This document shows positions 33,340-41,914 of a stretch of 64,000 nucleotides of DNA, piece by piece. The notes beneath the pieces were generated by a model. It did no database searches. It was not told the DNA's origin and saw only the letters and a program-made list of their open reading frames with translations. The stretch is from Prauserella rugosa (GTDB lineage: Bacteria; Actinomycetota; Actinomycetes; Mycobacteriales; Pseudonocardiaceae), in contig NZ_JOIJ01000005.1 of the NCBI RefSeq assembly GCF_000719975.1, forward strand, positions 124,001 through 188,000, read 5' to 3'. Position numbers and translations under genes: made by a program. Every line of letters begins with the position of its first letter. Within the stretch, counting starts at the first letter, position 1.

Positions 33340-33957
33340 TCAGGACGTGATGCCGAGTGCACGGCGCCAGTAACCGCTGACGGACTCGCGCAGGTGGTCC
33401 GGGTCGACGGCGTCGGGATCGAGGAAGTACTGCAATGCAATGCCTCTGAGCTGTCCGGCCACGCCCACCGCGACGTCGGTCGGGTCGAGGTCGGCGCGTA
33501 CCGCGCCCTCGGCGATGGCTGCCTCGACGTCGGCCCGCAGATCGGCGCGGAAGGCCGCGTCGCGCTCCCGGAAGATCGGCGTGAGCTCCGGCGTCGTCGC
33601 GGATTCCGCCCACAGTACGAGGAAAGCGCGGTTCATCACCGCGATGTCCGCCAACTGGCCGAGGTAGCCGTCGATGATGCGCAGCAGGCGGTCAGCTCCG
33701 GGAGGAACGTCTGTCAGTCCGGGGACGAAACCCGCCTGGGACGCGTGTGCGAGCGCCCTCAGCATGGCGCCCTTGGTACCGAACTGGTGGGTGACGATGC
33801 CGCGGCTGTAGCCGGCACGCTCGGCGACGTTCGCCAGCGTGACGGCCAGGACTCCCCGTTCCACGACGAGTTCGGCAGCGGCGGTCAGCAGCGCCGATTC
33901 GGTGTGCTCGCGTCGTTCTCGCTGGGTTCGCCGCGTCGGCGGAGAAGCGGGGCCCAT
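33340..33957 (-). CDS. TetR-family transcriptional regulator
   Basis: This 205-residue regulator has an N-terminal helix-turn-helix (TESALLTAAAELVVERGVLAVTLANVAERAGYSRGIVTHQFGTKGAMLRALAHA, residues about 18-71) and a ligand-binding part with a TetR_C-like end. Its own upstream 26 bases hold no palindrome. The nearest candidate operator is the inverted repeat at 32186-32209 over the convergent DUF2855 gene, about 1.1 kb from its coding end. ATG 33957 is the natural start, with homology following at once. Confidence 0.88.
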   Translation of the reverse strand: MGPASPPTRRTQRERREHTESALLTAAAELVVERGVLAVTLANVAERAGYSRGIVTHQFGTKGAMLRALAHASQAGFVPGLTDVPPGADRLLRIIDGYLGQLADIAVMNRAFLVLWAESATTPELTPIFRERDAAFRADLRADVEAAIAEGAVRADLDPTDVAVGVAGQLRGIALQYFLDPDAVDPDHLRESVSGYWRRALGITS

Positions 33958-33983
33958 GTCGGTAGACCATAGCCGCACGGGGT

Positions 33984-34589
33984 TCAGAGCAGCACGTCGG
34001 CCAACGTGAAGGGGTAGACGAGCGCCGACTCCGGTGCGAGCGTGCGGCTGCTGTGCTGATGGAGCCCGAGCCTGCTGTGGAACCAGCCGGGACGGCCGGG
34101 GATGCCGTTGCGGCGCACCAGCCACAGCACCACGTCGGAGTCGGCCCACTTGTCGGGATGGAACCGGTGCTGCCAGTCCTCGAACTCGGCCTGCACCAGC
34201 ACGCGGCGGATGCCCGCCTCCCCGCGAAGTGTCTTGATCCACGTCTTGACGAACCGGTCGTCGATACCCGCCGCGCGCGCGTCCAGCGTGGGCGCGAGGA
34301 CCCCGGGAGCGAAGGCGCCCAGGGGCGCGCCCGCGCGCACGACGTGCCTGGCCTGGTCGACGGCCCCACCCTGGCGCGCCAGATGCCGGATTCCCGCGTG
34401 CACTCCGGCATCCAGCGCGTGGGCGAGTTGCTCGGCACAGCCGTCGTCGACCCAGTTGAGGCTCTCGGTCACGGTGATCGACGCGAACGTGATCGCCCTG
34501 CCGCGCAGCGCCGCCCAGTCGGGCACCGACTCGCGCAGCGACAGGCTCACGCCCGTCGGTCCTGCCGGCTCCGTCACGGGGCACCCCAT
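33984..34589 (-). CDS. Conserved-looking hypothetical protein
   Basis: This is an approximately 201-residue protein of no family I can name. It has a clear mixed pattern: AALRGRAITFASITVTESLNWVDDGCAEQLAHALDAGVHAGIRHLARQ, GIDDRFVKTWIKTLRGEAGIRRVLVQAEFEDWQHRFHPDKWADSDVVLWLVRRNGIP. The C-terminus is SALVYPFTLADVLL. No signal peptide or membrane helix is visible. The start is uncertain among ATG 34589, GTG 34577 and ATG 34616. It sits 26 bases upstream of the TetR gene on the same strand, so the two may be cotranscribed. Confidence 0.65.
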   Translation of the reverse strand: MGCPVTEPAGPTGVSLSLRESVPDWAALRGRAITFASITVTESLNWVDDGCAEQLAHALDAGVHAGIRHLARQGGAVDQARHVVRAGAPLGAFAPGVLAPTLDARAAGIDDRFVKTWIKTLRGEAGIRRVLVQAEFEDWQHRFHPDKWADSDVVLWLVRRNGIPGRPGWFHSRLGLHQHSSRTLAPESALVYPFTLADVLL

Positions 34590-34682
34590 CCGCCTGCTGC
34601 ACTGACGACGGCCCACTCTACGTGCGCAGATGCACGCCGGTCGGCCTTCGCGGGTGGCGTGTCGAGGCGCCCCGCAGCGGGG

Positions 34683-35450
34683 TCAGGCGTTCTCGCGGCG
34701 GAACGTCCGGGCGCCCCAGAACACGCACAGCGACATCAGCACGACGAGCACCACCGAACCGGTCAGCAGCGCATCGACCGAGAAGTCACCGCGGAATCCG
34801 GCACGGCCCGCGTCGACGATGTGCGTGAACGGGTTGATGCGCGAGATCGTGTACAGCCACTGAGGGGCCAGGCCGGTCGTGATGGGCACGAGAATTCCCG
34901 ACAGCAACAGCACCGGCATCATCACCGCGTTGACGAGTGCGGGGAACGACTGCTCGTTCCGCAGGGTCAGTGCCACCGCGTAGGAGGCCGAGGCCAGCGT
35001 CACCGACAGCATCGCCACGATCAGCAGCGTCAACAGAATGCCGCCGAACGGTGCGGACAGGTCGAACACCAGGAACGCCAGCCCCGTGATGATGAGCGCC
35101 TGCACGACGGTGGTCAGCCCGTTGGTGAGGACCTTGCCCAGTAGCAGCGCCATCCGGCTGGCCGGCGTCACCCTGAGCCGTTCGACCACGCCGTTCCGCA
35201 GGTCGGCCAACAGCCCGAAGCCCGCGGTGGTGGCGCTGAACAGGGCGAGCTGGATGATCAGCGCCGGGGTGAGGATCGTCCAGCTGCTGCCGGGAGGGAA
35301 CCCGGGTGTGTTGGTGACGATCCGTTCCATCAGCGGTCCGAACAGCACCAGATAGAGCACCGGCTGCATGACGCCGATCGCCAGCCACGCCGGATTGCGC
35401 AGCAGCAGCGTCGCGTCCCGCCGGAAGATCAGCCAGGTGTCACGCAGCAT
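34683..35450 (-). CDS. ABC-2 type permease, DrrB-like drug exporter
   Basis: This 255-residue membrane protein has six hydrophobic helices of the ABC-2 class, similar to daunorubicin exporter DrrB. Family segments are RNPAWLAIGVMQPVLYLVLFGPLM near 18-41 and ADLRNGVVERLRVTPASRMALLLGKVL near 83-109, the latter being the characteristic ERLRVTP motif. The start overlaps the ATPase stop by 11 bases, so both are translated together. The exported compound is unknown. Confidence 0.88.
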   Translation of the reverse strand: MLRDTWLIFRRDATLLLRNPAWLAIGVMQPVLYLVLFGPLMERIVTNTPGFPPGSSWTILTPALIIQLALFSATTAGFGLLADLRNGVVERLRVTPASRMALLLGKVLTNGLTTVVQALIITGLAFLVFDLSAPFGGILLTLLIVAMLSVTLASASYAVALTLRNEQSFPALVNAVMMPVLLLSGILVPITTGLAPQWLYTISRINPFTHIVDAGRAGFRGDFSVDALLTGSVVLVVLMSLCVFWGARTFRRENA

Positions 35451-36438
35451 GGGTCTGCGCCTCCTTGTCGGTGTCGGCGGGCTGCGGCGTCTCGGCGTCG
35501 CGGAGGCTGCGGCCGGTGAGGGTCAGGAAGACGTCGTCCAGCGTCGGACGCTGCACCTGCATCGACTGCGTCGTGATGCCGGCGGCGTCGAACGCCCTGA
35601 GTAGTGCAGGCAGTGCGGTGTCGCCGCGTGGAACCCGGAACCGCACCTCACCGTGGGCGGCCGTCAGGTCGTGGGCGCCCTCGATGTCGCCGACGATCTC
35701 CGCGGCGCGGCCCATGTCGTCCTCGTCGACCCCGAGCACGACGCTGTCGCCGGAGACCCGTGCCTTCAGCGCGTCCGGCGTGCCCTCGGCGACGATCTCG
35801 CCGCCGTCGATGACCAGGATCCGATCGCACAACGCGTCGGCCTCTTCGAGGTAGTGCGTCGTGAGGAACAGCGTCACACCCTGGTCCGAACGCAGAGTGC
35901 GGATGTGTTCCCACAGGTTCGCCCTGCTCTGCGGATCGAGACCGGTGGTCGGTTCGTCGAAGAACACGAGTCCGGGCCGGTGGATGAGTCCGAGCGCGAT
36001 GTCGAGCCTGCGCCGCTGGCCACCGGAGAGCGTCTTCGTCATCCGTTGGTCCAACCCGGACAGATCGAGCTGCTCGGTCAGCTCCGCGCCACGCGCGATC
36101 GCCTCGGCCTTGCTCAGCCCGTAGAGCCTGCCCTGCAGTTCGATCTCCTCGGCGACCTTGCACTCCGGTCCGGTGCCGCCGCCCTGGGCGACGTATCCGA
36201 TGCGCTTGCGCACGCCGAGCGGATCGCTCAGCAGGTCGCATCCGGCGACCTGCGCCTCACCCGCGGTCGGCGTCAGCAGCGTCGTCAACATGCGCAGCGT
36301 CGTCGTCTTGCCCGCGCCGTTCGGGCCGAGGAAGCCGACGAGTTCGCCCTCGTCGACGTCGATGTCCACACCTTTCACCGCGTCCACCGTGCGGCCGCGG
36401 GACGTGAAGCGGCGTTGCAGGCCGCGTGCCTTGATCAC
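35440..36438 (-). CDS. ABC-2 type exporter ATP-binding protein, DrrA-like
   Basis: This 332-residue ATPase of the DrrA class has Walker A GPNGAGKTT near 39-47, signature LSGGQRRRLDIALGL near 138-152, Walker B LVFFDEPTTGLDP, switch His LTTHYLEEAD and a C-terminal DrrA1-type domain ending QRPTLDDVFLTLTGRSL. GTG 36438 is chosen: AAGGGG lies seven bases before it and the homologous sequence begins two codons later. The frame is open upstream but those residues lack family character. It pairs with the permease gene downstream. The PadR gene upstream, 196 bases away on the same strand, probably controls the pair. Confidence 0.9.
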   Translation of the reverse strand: MIKARGLQRRFTSRGRTVDAVKGVDIDVDEGELVGFLGPNGAGKTTTLRMLTTLLTPTAGEAQVAGCDLLSDPLGVRKRIGYVAQGGGTGPECKVAEEIELQGRLYGLSKAEAIARGAELTEQLDLSGLDQRMTKTLSGGQRRRLDIALGLIHRPGLVFFDEPTTGLDPQSRANLWEHIRTLRSDQGVTLFLTTHYLEEADALCDRILVIDGGEIVAEGTPDALKARVSGDSVVLGVDEDDMGRAAEIVGDIEGAHDLTAAHGEVRFRVPRGDTALPALLRAFDAAGITTQSMQVQRPTLDDVFLTLTGRSLRDAETPQPADTDKEAQTHAA

Positions 36439-36540
36439 AGAAACCCCTTGTTCACAAATGACCCCCATTGAAGAGATGCGCCGGCCAGTACGTGGCGCGC
36501 ACGGCGTCGACTCTCCTCCTTCGGCCACGACTCGTCAAAT

Positions 36541-36569
36541 TTGATTAGTTGGGTCGAAGTCGGTATAAT
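36541..36569 (+). promoter_or_regulatory. Consensus-like promoter, antisense to padR
   Basis: TTGATT (36541-36546), exactly 17 bases, then TATAAT (36564-36569) on the plus strand. A 10-bp palindrome TCAAATTTGA (36535-36544) overlaps its -35. It points into the 3' end of padR and no plus-strand gene follows. In this GC-rich sequence such a match is unlikely by chance. Confidence 0.5.
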
Positions 36570-36634
36570 GAGGAGTGTGAGCGCGGGTGCGTTCTGCTCG
36601 ACAGCGAATTTCGCCGTCCGGGTGGCAGCCGCGG

Positions 36635-37231
36635 TCAGGACGGGTGCGCGGCGCCGAACTCGTGCGCCGGGTCGTCGGCCATCACGTACTCGCCCGCGCC
36701 GAGCCTTCCGATGAGCTCCCGGGTCCACTCCAGATCGGCGTCGCAGTGCGCGAGCCACAACCGGTAGAGCTCATTGACGTGCGCGGGCTGGCCCCACTCG
36801 CTGCCCTTGTCGAGCACGGCCGCCACGTTCGCGCGTTGTCCCTCCAACTGGGTGAGGCGGTACTCGAGCAACTCGACCGCCAGCCCGCGGGGCAGCGCCG
36901 TGATGAAGACCAGGGCCGCGGAGAATCCGAACGCGTTGCTCGAGGAGCCCTCGACGTTCGTGATCCGCTGCCGTAGGTCCCGCTGGAACTCCTGTTCGCC
37001 CTCGCCGGTCAGCGTGTAGGCGAGCCGGTCGGGGCCCTTGCCCTGCTCGATCTCGACCTGCTCCAGCAGGCCCTCGGCAGCCAACCGCTTCAGTGCGTGA
37101 TAGATCGAGCCCGGCTGCACGTTGGCCCACTGGTCGGCCGACCAGGACAACAGCTCCCTGCGTACCTGGTAGCCGTGGGCACGGCCGTACATCCGCACCA
37201 CCCCGAGCACGAGCAACCGCGTCGCCGACAC
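36635..37231 (-). CDS. PadR-family transcriptional regulator
   Basis: This 198-residue PadR regulator with a winged helix ([59 protein letters not shown], residues 5-63) is followed by a C-terminal dimerisation part of the Vir_act_alpha_C type. PadR proteins often repress adjacent multidrug exporters, and a DrrAB-like pair follows on the same strand. GTG 37231 is supported by GGGGAGG nine bases upstream. The TCAAATTTGA palindrome at 36535-36544, just ahead of the exporter, is a plausible binding site. Confidence 0.88.
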   Translation of the reverse strand: MSATRLLVLGVVRMYGRAHGYQVRRELLSWSADQWANVQPGSIYHALKRLAAEGLLEQVEIEQGKGPDRLAYTLTGEGEQEFQRDLRQRITNVEGSSSNAFGFSAALVFITALPRGLAVELLEYRLTQLEGQRANVAAVLDKGSEWGQPAHVNELYRLWLAHCDADLEWTRELIGRLGAGEYVMADDPAHEFGAAHPS

Positions 37232-37289
37232 CGCTACCGGCCTCCCCTTCTTTCAGCCCCGACTGTCGCGGCGGGCCGCCCGCCCCAGG

Positions 37290-37311
37290 GGCGCTCCGCG
37301 CCACGGTGTTC
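37290..37311. repeat. 22-bp repeat, copy 1, in padR/metG divergent region
   Basis: This 22-bp unit begins GGCGCTCCGCGCC and ends GGTGTTC. It matches copy 2 (37347-37368) at 19 of 22 positions. The first 13 bases form a small inverted repeat (GGCGC, 3 bases, GCGCC). Confidence 0.5.
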
Positions 37312-37346
37312 GCCCACCCGTCGCCCGACCAACCGCCCCCCAACGT

Positions 37347-37368
37347 GGCGCTACGCGCCGCAGTGTTC
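37347..37368. repeat. 22-bp repeat, copy 2, in padR/metG divergent region
   Basis: This copy begins GGCGCTACGCGCC and ends AGTGTTC, ten bases before the metG start. It is offset 57 bases from copy 1. The pair could be an operator or a dispersed intergenic repeat. Confidence 0.5.
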
Positions 37369-37378
37369 AATTTCTAGT

Positions 37379-39172
37379 ATGAGCACCTCTGTGTTGACCG
37401 CGGTGGCCTGGCCTTACGCCAACGGTCCCCGCCACATCGGTCATGTGTCCGGCTTCGGCGTCCCCTCCGACGTCTTCTCGCGCTACCAGCGAATGGCCGG
37501 CAACCGGGTGCTCATGGTGTCCGGGACCGACGAACACGGCACCCCCATCCTCGTGCAGGCCGACAAGGAAGGCCTCACCCCGCAGGAGACCGCCGACAAG
37601 TACACCCGGCAGATCAGCCAGGACCTGCGTGGCCTCGGCCTGTCCTACGACCTGTTCACCCGAACCACCACCGGCAACCACGCCGAGGTGGTGCAGCAGA
37701 TCTTCCTCGCGCTGCACCGCAACGGCTACGTCGTGCCGAAGACCACCACCGGTGCGGTCAGCCCGTCCACCGGGCGCACCCTGCCCGACCGCTACATCGA
37801 GGGCACCTGCCCGATCTGCGGCTACGACGGCGCGCGCGGCGACCAGTGCGACAACTGCGGCAACCAGCTCGACGCCGCCGAGCTGAAGAACCCGCGCTCG
37901 CGCATCAACGGTGAGACGCCGAAATTCGTCGAGACCGAGCACCTGTTCCTCGACCTGCCCGCCTTCACCGAGTCGCTCGGCGCGTGGCTGTCGACGAAGA
38001 CCGACTGGCGGTCCAACGTCCTCAACTTCACGAAGAACCTCGTCGACGACATGCGCCCGCGGCCGATCACGCGCGACCTCGACTGGGGCGTGAAGGTGCC
38101 GCTCGACGGCTGGCGCGACCAGCCGCTCAAGCGGTTCTACGTGTGGTTCGACGCCGTCATCGGATACTTCTCGGCCAGCGTCGAATGGGCACGCCGCAGT
38201 GGTGACCCGGATGCGTGGATGCCGTTCTGGACCGACCCGGATGCGCAGTCCTTCTACTTCATGGGCAAGGACAACATCACCTTCCACGCCCAGCTGTGGC
38301 CCGCGTTCCTGCTCGGCCACAACGGTCGCGGCGACAAGGGCGGCGAGGTCGGTCCGTACGGGGCGCTGAACCTGCCCGGCGAGATCGTCTCGAGCGAGTT
38401 CCTCACCATGAGCGGCTCGAAGTTCTCGACCTCGCGCGGCACCGTCATCTACGTGGAGGACTTCCTCCGCGAGTTCGGTCCCGACACGCTGCGCTACTTC
38501 ATCAGTGTCGCTGGCCCCGAGACGCAGGACACCGACTTCACGTGGGACGAGTTCGTGCGCCGCACCAACTTCGAACTCGCCAACGAATGGGGCAACCTCG
38601 TCAACCGCGCCATCTCGATGGCGCACAAGAACAACGGCGGCGTGCCCGCGCCGACCGCACCCGCGCAGGCCGACGAGGAACTCAAGGCACTGGCGCGCGG
38701 CGCGTTCGACACCGTGGGAGAGCACCTGCGCCGGTCGCGGTTCAAGCAGGCGGCGGGCGAGGCCATGCGCGTCGTGTCGGCGGCCAACAAGTACCTGTCC
38801 GACCAGGAGCCGTGGAAGCTCAAGGAGGACCCGGACCGCAGGGACGCGGTGCTGCACACGGCCCTGCAGGTCGTCTCCGACGCCAACGCGCTCCTGACGC
38901 CGTTCCTGCCGCACGCGGCGCAGAAGGTCCACGAGGCGCTCGGCGGCACGGGTGTGTGGGCGGCGCAGCCGGAACTGCACGACGTCGAGGACCTGGACAT
39001 CCCCGGCCGGACCAATCCCATCCTCACCGGTGACTACTCGGCCGAGCAGGCCGTGTGGGAGTCGAAGCCGATCGAGGTGGGCCGTCCGCTGTCGAAGCCG
39101 TCGCCGCTGTTCGCCAAGCTCGACGCGAAGCTGGGCGAGACGGGTCCGGAGTGGGCACCGGTACAGAGCTGA
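37379..39172 (+). CDS. metG: Methionyl-tRNA synthetase
   Basis: This 597-residue class I synthetase charges tRNA-Met. The HIGH motif is [14 protein letters not shown] near 11-24, and a four-Cys zinc knuckle ([18 protein letters not shown]) lies near 144-161. The KMSKS-type loop is KFSTSRG near 347-353, the variant usual for this MetG subgroup, and the anticodon-binding domain follows. There is no C-terminal tRNA-binding (EMAP-like) extension. ATG 37379 starts directly at the conserved N-terminus. There is no obvious ribosome-binding site, and TAGTAT sits right before the start. It is the counterpart of Rv1007c, but here on the same strand as tatD-rpfB. Confidence 0.95.
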   Translation: MSTSVLTAVAWPYANGPRHIGHVSGFGVPSDVFSRYQRMAGNRVLMVSGTDEHGTPILVQADKEGLTPQETADKYTRQISQDLRGLGLSYDLFTRTTTGNHAEVVQQIFLALHRNGYVVPKTTTGAVSPSTGRTLPDRYIEGTCPICGYDGARGDQCDNCGNQLDAAELKNPRSRINGETPKFVETEHLFLDLPAFTESLGAWLSTKTDWRSNVLNFTKNLVDDMRPRPITRDLDWGVKVPLDGWRDQPLKRFYVWFDAVIGYFSASVEWARRSGDPDAWMPFWTDPDAQSFYFMGKDNITFHAQLWPAFLLGHNGRGDKGGEVGPYGALNLPGEIVSSEFLTMSGSKFSTSRGTVIYVEDFLREFGPDTLRYFISVAGPETQDTDFTWDEFVRRTNFELANEWGNLVNRAISMAHKNNGGVPAPTAPAQADEELKALARGAFDTVGEHLRRSRFKQAAGEAMRVVSAANKYLSDQEPWKLKEDPDRRDAVLHTALQVVSDANALLTPFLPHAAQKVHEALGGTGVWAAQPELHDVEDLDIPGRTNPILTGDYSAEQAVWESKPIEVGRPLSKPSPLFAKLDAKLGETGPEWAPVQS

Positions 39173-39190
39173 CGTCGACGCCACCACGTT

Positions 39191-39265
39191 GAATGCAACC
39201 GAGGGCCCCATGGCTGCGCTCAACGCGACCATGGGGCCCTCGGGAGCATGCACCCGGGTGCATTC
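39191..39265. repeat. Nested palindromic element between metG and tatD
   Basis: A perfect 15-bp inverted repeat (CCGAGGGCCCCATGG, 39199-39213, with its complement at 39229-39243) surrounds a 15-base loop. Just behind lies a 16-bp perfect palindrome ATGCACCCGGGTGCAT (39248-39263). GAATGCA (39191-39197) and TGCATTC (39259-39265) bracket the whole. It may be the metG terminator, but the lack of a T-run and the nested symmetry suggest a mobile palindromic repeat. Confidence 0.6.
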
Positions 39266-39275
39266 AGGAGGGGTT

Positions 39276-40127
39276 ATGAGCCGGAAGAAGGACCGTGACA
39301 CCCCGCCGCCGGTGCCGGAGCGATTGCCGGCGTCCGTGGTGGACGCGCACACCCATCTCGATGCTTGCGGGGCGGACACCGCGGCCGACGTCGCCGCGAT
39401 CCTCGACCGTGCGGCGGCGGCCGGTGTCGAACGGGTCGTGACGGTCGCCGACGACCTCACAGCGGCGCGCTGGGCCGCCGACGCGGCCACGTGGGACGAA
39501 CGCGTGTACGCCGCGGTGGCGATCCACCCGACGCGGACCGCCGACTTCGGCGACCAGGAGAAGGCCGAGATCGAACGGCTCGCCGCAGGCGACCGCGTCG
39601 TCGCCGTCGGCGAGACCGGCCTCGACTACTACTGGGACTACTCACCGCCGGCAGCACAGCAGGACGCGTTCCGGTGGCACATCGACCTCGCCAAGCGCGT
39701 GGGCAAACCGCTGATGATCCACGACCGCGAGGCGCACGAGGACATCCTGCGCATCCTCGAGGAGGAAGGGGCGCCCGAGACGGTCGTCTTCCACTGCTTC
39801 TCGGGAGACGCCGACATGGCGCGCCGATGCGTCGACGCGGGCTACGTGCTCTCGTTCGCGGGCACGGTGACCTTCCGCAACGCGGCGGATCTTCAGGCCG
39901 CGGCCAAGCTCGTGCCGCCGGAGCAGTATCTGGTCGAGACCGACGCGCCGTTCCTGACGCCCCACCCGCACCGGGGACGCCCGAACGAGCCGTTCTGCGC
40001 CGCTTACACCGTCCACGGACTCGCCGAGCTGCGTGGTGAGCCGGTCGCCGTCGTCGCCGACGCCGTTCGGAGCAATGCCGAGCGTGTCTTCGGTCTCCCG
40101 TCGTCGCCGACAGTCACATCGGCGTGA
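39276..40127 (+). CDS. tatD: TatD-family metal-dependent DNase
   Basis: This 283-residue TatD hydrolase is a TIM-barrel metalloenzyme with 3'-5' exonuclease activity in studied relatives. Metal ligands are HTHLD near 26-30, E in VGETGLDYYWD near 110-120, H in LMIHDREAHEDIL, H in VVFHCFSGD and D in LVETDAPFLTPHPHRG. Length matches the family. ATG 39276 has AGGAGG five bases upstream, at the edge of the palindromic element. It is the counterpart of Rv1008. rpfB follows after a 269-base control region. Confidence 0.94.
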   Translation: MSRKKDRDTPPPVPERLPASVVDAHTHLDACGADTAADVAAILDRAAAAGVERVVTVADDLTAARWAADAATWDERVYAAVAIHPTRTADFGDQEKAEIERLAAGDRVVAVGETGLDYYWDYSPPAAQQDAFRWHIDLAKRVGKPLMIHDREAHEDILRILEEEGAPETVVFHCFSGDADMARRCVDAGYVLSFAGTVTFRNAADLQAAAKLVPPEQYLVETDAPFLTPHPHRGRPNEPFCAAYTVHGLAELRGEPVAVVADAVRSNAERVFGLPSSPTVTSA

Positions 40128-40201
40128 ACGGACTGCGACAAAGGTGCGCCCCCGAACGTCGTTCGAACCAGTGAGGCAGGTCACAAGATTGCGTGGCGTG
40201 T

Positions 40202-40230
40202 TTGCGCAACCCCCCGGCACCCGTTACGGT
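40202..40230 (+). promoter_or_regulatory. Probable rpfB promoter
   Basis: TTGCGC (40202-40207), 17 bases, TACGGT (40225-40230). This implies an untranslated leader of about 160 bases before GTG 40397. No c-di-AMP (ydaO-type) riboswitch signature is visible in that leader. Confidence 0.5.
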
Positions 40231-40396
40231 CCCGTGACCGTGCCGGTTGAGATCGACTGTCTCCGATCGGCATGCCCACAGTCACGTCGGTGTTCGTCGG
40301 GGACGACGCGACTCGCGCGGCAGCAGTCGTGCGGGATGCGTCAGGGGACGACGCTGACTGCGGGTGTCCTGGCCATGCGTGAAAGGGATAGACCCT

Positions 40397-41836
40397 GTGA
40401 CTGGTAGCTACGGGCGCGCGGACGCGAGCTCGTCGTCGGCTTCGGCCGGCTCGACGGCTCTGCTCGACCGACCGAGCGATCCGGAGTTCTCGTCCGACCC
40501 CCGGATCACCCGGGAGGACATCCTCGCCGTTCTCGGCCCCGACGCCGACGCGATGATGGCCGAGGCCAATGTCGGTGTGGACGAACTCATCCAGCTGATC
40601 AACGCCGAGACCACGATGCTCCCGCCGATCGTGGACACCGGTGCCGCCACCGCGGCCACCGCTTCCGCGGACGCGGGCAGCGACGACACGGACGACAGCC
40701 TCGGCAGCGCCGTCAGGACCTGGAAGAAGCGCTTCCTCAAGGGGTCCGTTCTCGCCATGCTGATCACGCTCACCGGTGGCGGTGCGGCGGCGCTGGCGAT
40801 GAACAAGAGCGTCACCCTCGACGTCGACGGCGAACAGCAGACCATCCGCAGCTACGGCGACACCGTCGGCGAGATCCTCGACGACGCGGACATCAACGTC
40901 GGCAAGCACGACGCGCTGTCCCCGTCGCCGCAGGCGGCCGTGGGTGACGGCGGCGTCATCAAGCTCGAGCGCGGACGCCACCTGACCGTGAAGGTCGACG
41001 GCGAGGAGCGGCAGCACTGGGTGCGTGCCACCAACGTCGGCGAGGCGCTCAACCAGCTCGGACTGGCCGACCTGCAGGAGAAGGGCGCCAAGCTCTCGGC
41101 TCCGCTCGGCAGTGACGTGCCGCTCAAGGGCATGACCCTCGAGGTCAAGACCCAGAAGAACGTCACCGTCTACGACGGCGGCAAGAAGCCGCAGAAGGTC
41201 ACGACCAACGCGGTCACGGCCGAGGAACTGCTCGACGAGCTCGGCCTGCAGCTCGGGCCGAAGGACAAGGTCGAGAGCGGCCTGCAGATGAAGCTGACGG
41301 ACGACGCCGAGGTCTACGTGGCCCGCACCGGCGTGTCCGTGGTGAACGAGAAGGAGCCCATCGAGCCCGAGGTCCGCACCATCGAGGACCCGGAGCTCGA
41401 GCAGGGCAAGGAGATCGTCGAGGACGAGGGCAAGGCCGGCGAGAAGCTCGTCACCTACCGCGTCACCAAGGAGAACGGCGAGGAGATCTCCCGCAAGGAG
41501 ATCGACTCCAAGATCCTCAAGAAGGCCAAGGACAAGGTCGTTCGCGTCGGCACCAAGGAGCCGCCGCAGCCGCAGATCGCCGACGGCGCCGTGTGGGACC
41601 AGCTCGCCGAGTGCGAGTCCGGCGGCGACTGGTCGATCGACACGGGCAACGGCTACTACGGCGGCCTGCAGTTCGACAAGAGCACCTGGGACGCCTACGG
41701 CGGCGACCAGTACGCGGCCTACCCGAACGAGGCGAGCCGCGAGCAGCAGATCGCCATCGCCACGAAGGTGCGCGACGCCCGCGGTGGCAGCTACAGCGCC
41801 TGGCCTGCCTGCTCGTCGAAGCTCGGCCTGCCGTAA
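40397..41836 (+). CDS. rpfB: Resuscitation-promoting factor RpfB
   Basis: This 479-residue membrane-anchored muralytic factor wakes dormant cells by cutting peptidoglycan. In order it has a 115-residue acidic cytosolic tail, one membrane helix (about 117-137, VLAMLITLTGGGAAALAM), three DUF348 repeats (about 140-320), a G5 domain (about 325-400) and a C-terminal Rpf domain (about 403-479). The catalytic Glu is in WDQLAECESGGDW and the second disulfide Cys is in WPACSSKLG. M. tuberculosis RpfB is shorter because it lacks the long cytosolic tail. GTG 40397 has AAGGGA about eight bases upstream. A strong hairpin terminator follows. Confidence 0.94.
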   Translation: MTGSYGRADASSSSASAGSTALLDRPSDPEFSSDPRITREDILAVLGPDADAMMAEANVGVDELIQLINAETTMLPPIVDTGAATAATASADAGSDDTDDSLGSAVRTWKKRFLKGSVLAMLITLTGGGAAALAMNKSVTLDVDGEQQTIRSYGDTVGEILDDADINVGKHDALSPSPQAAVGDGGVIKLERGRHLTVKVDGEERQHWVRATNVGEALNQLGLADLQEKGAKLSAPLGSDVPLKGMTLEVKTQKNVTVYDGGKKPQKVTTNAVTAEELLDELGLQLGPKDKVESGLQMKLTDDAEVYVARTGVSVVNEKEPIEPEVRTIEDPELEQGKEIVEDEGKAGEKLVTYRVTKENGEEISRKEIDSKILKKAKDKVVRVGTKEPPQPQIADGAVWDQLAECESGGDWSIDTGNGYYGGLQFDKSTWDAYGGDQYAAYPNEASREQQIAIATKVRDARGGSYSAWPACSSKLGLP

Positions 41837-41857
41837 CGAGGCACCGAAAGCACTCCT

Positions 41858-41895
41858 GCGCCGCCCGGTACCCCTCGCGGGGTGCCGGGCGGCGC
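41858..41895 (+). terminator. Terminator of rpfB
   Basis: This is a 17-bp stem with one G-T pair (41858-41874 with 41879-41895) and a TCGC loop, followed by TTGTG. It starts 22 bases after the rpfB stop. Confidence 0.75.
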
Positions 41896-41914
41896 TTGTG
41901 CTGAACTCGTCATC

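Noticed and set aside
37232..37378. T-box or SAM element ahead of metG
   Set aside because: No T-box sequence (TGGNACCGCG) and no SAM core. Only the tandem 22-bp repeats are present.
40231..40396. c-di-AMP (ydaO-type) riboswitch or MtrA box ahead of rpfB
   Set aside because: Such elements occur ahead of some rpf genes, but the conserved riboswitch segments are absent and GTCACA at about 40178 alone is too short to claim an MtrA site.
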